Assembly: GCA_013362835.1 (NCBI GenBank)
Contig: JABFVJ010000253.1
Location: 1-7,719 of the forward strand
DNA: 7,719 bases
Direction: 5' to 3'
Source: Nonomuraea sp.
GTDB lineage: Bacteria; Actinomycetota; Actinomycetes; Streptosporangiales; Streptosporangiaceae
The first letter of the stretch is position 1. Every line of letters starts with the position of its first letter. The notes below the pieces were generated by a model. The model had not been told where the DNA came from and did not search any database. It saw nothing but the letters and a program-made list of their open reading frames with translations. This document shows, in pieces, positions 5,737 to 7,719 of the stretch. A program made the translations under genes and the position numbers.

Positions 5737-6363
5737 TTAATCGTCTGATGTTTTACCGGTCAACGTCCGTTCCGCGAGCTTGGCGACCACGTCCACGATG
5801 CGGACCGCGCGTTCCAGCTCGGCCCGGTGGAAGACCGGCCCGTCCGCGCGGGCGACCACCACGTGCAGGCCCTGCGGGACCACCGGCAGCAACATCAGGC
5901 GCAGGTCGGCGGAGTCGAACGTGATCGCGCGCGGCGGCGGCTCGGGCAGGTCGAACACCTCCGGCGCGGCCAGCGAGGCATGCCGTACGGCGCCGCCCTC
6001 CATCGCGACCGACCACTCCGCGCCGCACAGCGACGGGAGGGCGTCCACCAGCGTGGCGAACCCCCGGGACGGTTCGGCCGCCACGTGCATGAGCAGGTCG
6101 TAGTCCGGCGCGGAGCCGGGCGTGTCCCTGGTCGGCCAGACGCCCTCGACCCGTACGCCCGGCGTCGCCGACAGCCGGTCGCGCACCTCGGCGGCGCTCA
6201 CGGGACCCGGCCAGGACACGATGAAGTCGTCCACGGCCCGGCCGGTCTCCCGTTCGAGCACGGTGACCTGCAGGATGTCGGCGCCGAGCGCACCCAGCGC
6301 CTTCGCGACCTGTCCAAGGCCGCCCGGCCGGTCCGGCAGGGACACCCTCAGTCGCAGCAGCAT
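5737..6363 (-). CDS. ACT-domain protein with a GAF-like C-terminal half
   Basis: A soluble protein of 208 residues. Residues 2-75 form an ACT domain (LLRLRVSLPDRPGGLGQVAK, then ADILQVTVLERE and AVDDFIVSW); the DRPGGL turn is where ACT domains usually bind an amino acid. Residues about 87-200 are not ACT. The pattern LLMHVAAEPSRGFATLVDALP, GAEWSVAM, then LHVVVARADGPVFHRAELERAVRI followed by a long helix resembles a degenerate GAF domain, though this is only by eye. No catalytic domain is present, so a ligand-sensing or regulatory role is inferred. The acyl-CoA dehydrogenase gene directly downstream suggests it reports on amino-acid or acyl-CoA metabolism. ATG 6363 is chosen over the in-frame start at 6390: AAAGGGGG (6369-6376) lies five bases upstream and the ACT strand begins at once. 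Confidence 0.85.
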   Translation of the reverse strand: MLLRLRVSLPDRPGGLGQVAKALGALGADILQVTVLERETGRAVDDFIVSWPGPVSAAEVRDRLSATPGVRVEGVWPTRDTPGSAPDYDLLMHVAAEPSRGFATLVDALPSLCGAEWSVAMEGGAVRHASLAAPEVFDLPEPPPRAITFDSADLRLMLLPVVPQGLHVVVARADGPVFHRAELERAVRIVDVVAKLAERTLTGKTSDD

Positions 6364-6394
6364 TGCCGCCCCCTTTCCAGAGGCTCTCACAGTG

Positions 6395-6424
6395 CCGTGG
6401 AAAGGTTTCGCGCATGTTCCACGG
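6395..6424. promoter_or_regulatory. Perfect inverted repeat upstream of the ACT gene
   Basis: CCGTGGAA (6395-6402) and TTCCACGG (6417-6424) are exact reverse complements separated by 14 bases, ending 32 bases before the ACT start codon. The symmetry suits a dimeric repressor operator or a 5'-leader hairpin. No T-run follows on the minus strand, so it is less likely to be a terminator. Confidence 0.45.
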
Positions 6425-6440
6425 ATATGTCGCGCATGCT
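6408..6440. repeat. Direct repeat pair with 22-base spacing
   Basis: TCGCGCATGTT (6408-6418) and TCGCGCATGCT (6430-6440) match at 10 of 11 positions and start 22 bases apart, close to two helical turns, so both copies face the same side of the DNA. The first copy overlaps the loop and right arm of the inverted repeat 6395-6424. This is consistent with a regulator binding in tandem. Confidence 0.45.
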
Positions 6441-6443
6441 GCG

Positions 6444-6449
6444 GTTATA
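6444..6449 (-). promoter_or_regulatory. Candidate -10 element for the ACT/acyl-CoA dehydrogenase unit
   Basis: TATAAC on the minus strand differs from the consensus TATAAT at one position and stands out in this GC-rich sequence. Initiation would fall near 6437, inside the second direct repeat, leaving a leader of about 74 bases. No good -35 hexamer is seen at the right distance, so activation or an alternative sigma factor would be needed. Confidence 0.35.
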
Positions 6450-6464
6450 TCCCAGGATGCAGCG

Positions 6465-6488
6465 CTAAGTCCGGATTGTCGAACTTAG
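6465..6488 (-). terminator. Candidate hairpin terminator of the P450-reductase transcript
   Basis: CTAAGTCCG (6465-6473) and CGAACTTAG (6480-6488) pair at 8 of 9 positions with a 6-base loop, 52 bases downstream of the reductase stop. No T-run follows on the minus strand, so this would be a T-less terminator of the kind common in actinobacteria, or an operator further upstream of the ACT gene. Confidence 0.4.
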
Positions 6489-6495
6489 GGGGTGG

Positions 6496-6540
6496 TCTTG
6501 AGCTGGGGTTTTCCAGGGATCTGCCAAGGATCGTTCAAGA
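6496..6540 (-). other. Structured 3' sequence directly after the reductase stop
   Basis: TCTTGA (6496-6501) and TCAAGA (6535-6540) form a perfect 6-bp outer stem starting at the base after the stop codon. Inside are a CTGG/CCAG stem (6503-6506 and 6512-6515) and GATC copies at 6518-6521 and 6529-6532. Together with the hairpin at 6465-6488 this gives a likely 3'-end stabilising or terminating structure. The stems are short, so confidence is low. Confidence 0.3.
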
Positions 6541-7719
6541 TCAGGCGAACACGTCCTGCTGGTAGCGCCCGGCCGCCTCCAGGGCGGCCAGCCAGGCCGT
6601 GCCGTCCTCCCCCGTACGGTCCCGGTGGATGTCGAGCAGCGCCTGCCGCACCGCCGGGGCCATGCGCAGGCCGTCGCCGCAGACGTAGACGTGGGCTCCC
6701 CGCTCCAGCAGCTCCCACACCTCGCCGGCGCGGGCCGCCACGGCGTCCTGGACGAACCGGTACGGGTGCCCGGCCACGGCGGAGAACGCGGTGTGCACGG
6801 TCACCTCCTCGCGGGCCGCCCACGCGGTCACCTCGTCCCGGTACAGCCAGTCGTGATCGGGGTGGCGGCAGCCGGTGAACACCTCGGCCCTGCCGCCCGC
6901 GCCGGTCAGCGCCCGCTCCTCCAGGAAGCCGCGCAGCGGCGCGAACCCGGTGCCGGGGCCGACGAGGATCACCGGCGTGGCGGGGTCGGCGGGCAGCCGG
7001 AAGGGCGGGGCGGGCACGCGTACGTAGCCGTAGAACACCTCGCCGGGCCGCAGCCCTGCCAGGTACGCCGAGCACATCCCCTGGTACGTGCCGCTGCCGG
7101 ACCAGGACGGGCCCTCGACCAGGCCGACGGTGAGCCGTACCAGCCCCGGGCCGGCGAGCGGCGAGGAGGACACCGAGTAGTAGCGCGGCTTGATCGGCCC
7201 GGCCATCTCCAGGAAGACCGGCAGCGGCAGCTCGATCGCCGGGAACCGCTCCAGCAGCGCCAGCGGCGAGACCCGCTTGGCCAGGATCTCGTCGGCGTAG
7301 TTCGCGGTCAGCTCGGCGAGCTGACCGCGCGTCCACGGGCAGCCGGTGTGCGCGGCGAGGGCCTCCAGATCGGACCTGGTGGCCACCTCCTGCAGCTCGG
7401 CGAACTCGGTCAGCAGCAGGCCCGCCGTCACCGGCGTGTCCACGGGCAGGTGGGTGGCGCCGGCGGCACGCAGGCGCACCACCTGGTCGCGCGGGACGCG
7501 CAGGCAGCGCAGCGCCCACTCGACCAGCTCGGGGTCGTTCTTGGCGAAGACGGCCACGTGGTCGCCCGCCTCGTACGTGACGCCTTCGGGCAGGCGGGCC
7601 ACGATGGAGCGCACGCCGGGACGCGGCGCCTCGACCGAGAAGTCCCACAGCCCGGCCGGGTCGCCGGTCAGCTCCTCGTTGGACACGACGGTCAGCGGGA
7701 CGGCCCGCTCGGAGACCAC
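6541..7719 (-). CDS. CYP102-type (P450 BM3-like) fusion protein, reductase part (5' end beyond window)
   Basis: The visible 392 residues align by eye along their whole length with the FAD/NADPH reductase end of self-sufficient fatty-acid hydroxylase P450 BM3. They run from VVSNEELTGDPAG (compare VVASKELQQPGSA) through YEAGDHVAVFAKN, the FAD motif RYYSVSSSP (179-187), the NADPH-pyrophosphate loop GPGTGFAPLRGF (254-265), GCRHPDHDWLY (283-293) and YVCGDGLRMAPAV (345-357), to GRYQQDVFA at the C-terminus. The frame is open to the window edge, and the GTG at 7719 is simply the last codon. In BM3 this region follows a heme domain and an FMN domain, so the full gene probably extends some 2 kb further. 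Electrons would flow NAD(P)H-FAD-FMN-heme. Two BM3 NADPH-phosphate contacts (Arg966, Lys972) are replaced by Ala314 and Tyr320, and the C-terminal FAD-stacking Trp is Phe391. A separate diflavin reductase without a heme domain is the main alternative. Confidence 0.9.
   Translation of the reverse strand: MVSERAVPLTVVSNEELTGDPAGLWDFSVEAPRPGVRSIVARLPEGVTYEAGDHVAVFAKNDPELVEWALRCLRVPRDQVVRLRAAGATHLPVDTPVTAGLLLTEFAELQEVATRSDLEALAAHTGCPWTRGQLAELTANYADEILAKRVSPLALLERFPAIELPLPVFLEMAGPIKPRYYSVSSSPLAGPGLVRLTVGLVEGPSWSGSGTYQGMCSAYLAGLRPGEVFYGYVRVPAPPFRLPADPATPVILVGPGTGFAPLRGFLEERALTGAGGRAEVFTGCRHPDHDWLYRDEVTAWAAREEVTVHTAFSAVAGHPYRFVQDAVAARAGEVWELLERGAHVYVCGDGLRMAPAVRQALLDIHRDRTGEDGTAWLAALEAAGRYQQDVFA

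Noticed and set aside
4132..5748. Plus-strand open frame of 538 codons opposite the acyl-CoA dehydrogenase
   Set aside because: Low-complexity Gly/Arg/Asp/His composition and a different frame from the clear ArsR gene inside it; a shadow of the dehydrogenase.

Overview
The window is very GC-rich, with G/C-biased third codon positions, frequent GTG starts and short intergenic gaps. This is typical of a high-GC actinomycete. The protein set (ACT-domain protein, CYP102-type reductase, conserved actinobacterial hypothetical) suggests a Streptosporangiales-like genus such as Nonomuraea, but the genus is inferred from general resemblance and was not tested. I see no rRNA, tRNA, CRISPR array, insertion sequence or phage gene.

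Layout. Bases 1-89 are the 3' end of an unidentified plus-strand gene. It is followed by a convergent minus-strand gene (146-1321) that joins a cyanophycinase-like (peptidase S51 / class I amidotransferase-like) domain to a tail resembling the C-terminal part of cysteinyl-tRNA synthetase. Divergent from it is a small conserved hypothetical gene (about 1424-1873, plus). The 3' end of that gene overlaps by 144 bases the antisense 3' end of a membrane acyltransferase-3 gene (1730-3028, minus). Next is a metal-homeostasis pair: a zinc-type cation diffusion facilitator with an unusually long N-terminal Gly-His tract (3044-4117, minus), divergent from an ArsR/SmtB-family repressor gene (4169-4525, plus). 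Their 51-base shared intergenic region holds an imperfect inverted repeat.

The right half is all minus strand. A partial CYP102-type (P450 BM3-like) reductase runs off the right edge (6541-7719). After a 177-base gap rich in inverted and direct repeats come an ACT-domain protein (5737-6363) and, 42 bases further, an acyl-CoA dehydrogenase (4531-5694), probably co-transcribed with it.

How the genes work together. The clearest functional unit is the ArsR/CDF pair. The repressor carries the D-x-H...H-x-x-H alpha5 zinc ligand set in exact CzrA-like spacing, and the transporter has HxxxD motifs in both TM2 and TM5, so a self-contained zinc-responsive efflux switch is likely. The ACT/acyl-CoA dehydrogenase pair looks like a regulated acyl-CoA (fatty-acid or branched-chain amino-acid) oxidation step. 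The points I find most worth a second look are the S51-CysRS-tail fusion, the CYP102 reductase with altered NADPH-contact positions, the repeat cluster upstream of the ACT gene, and the long convergent overlap.
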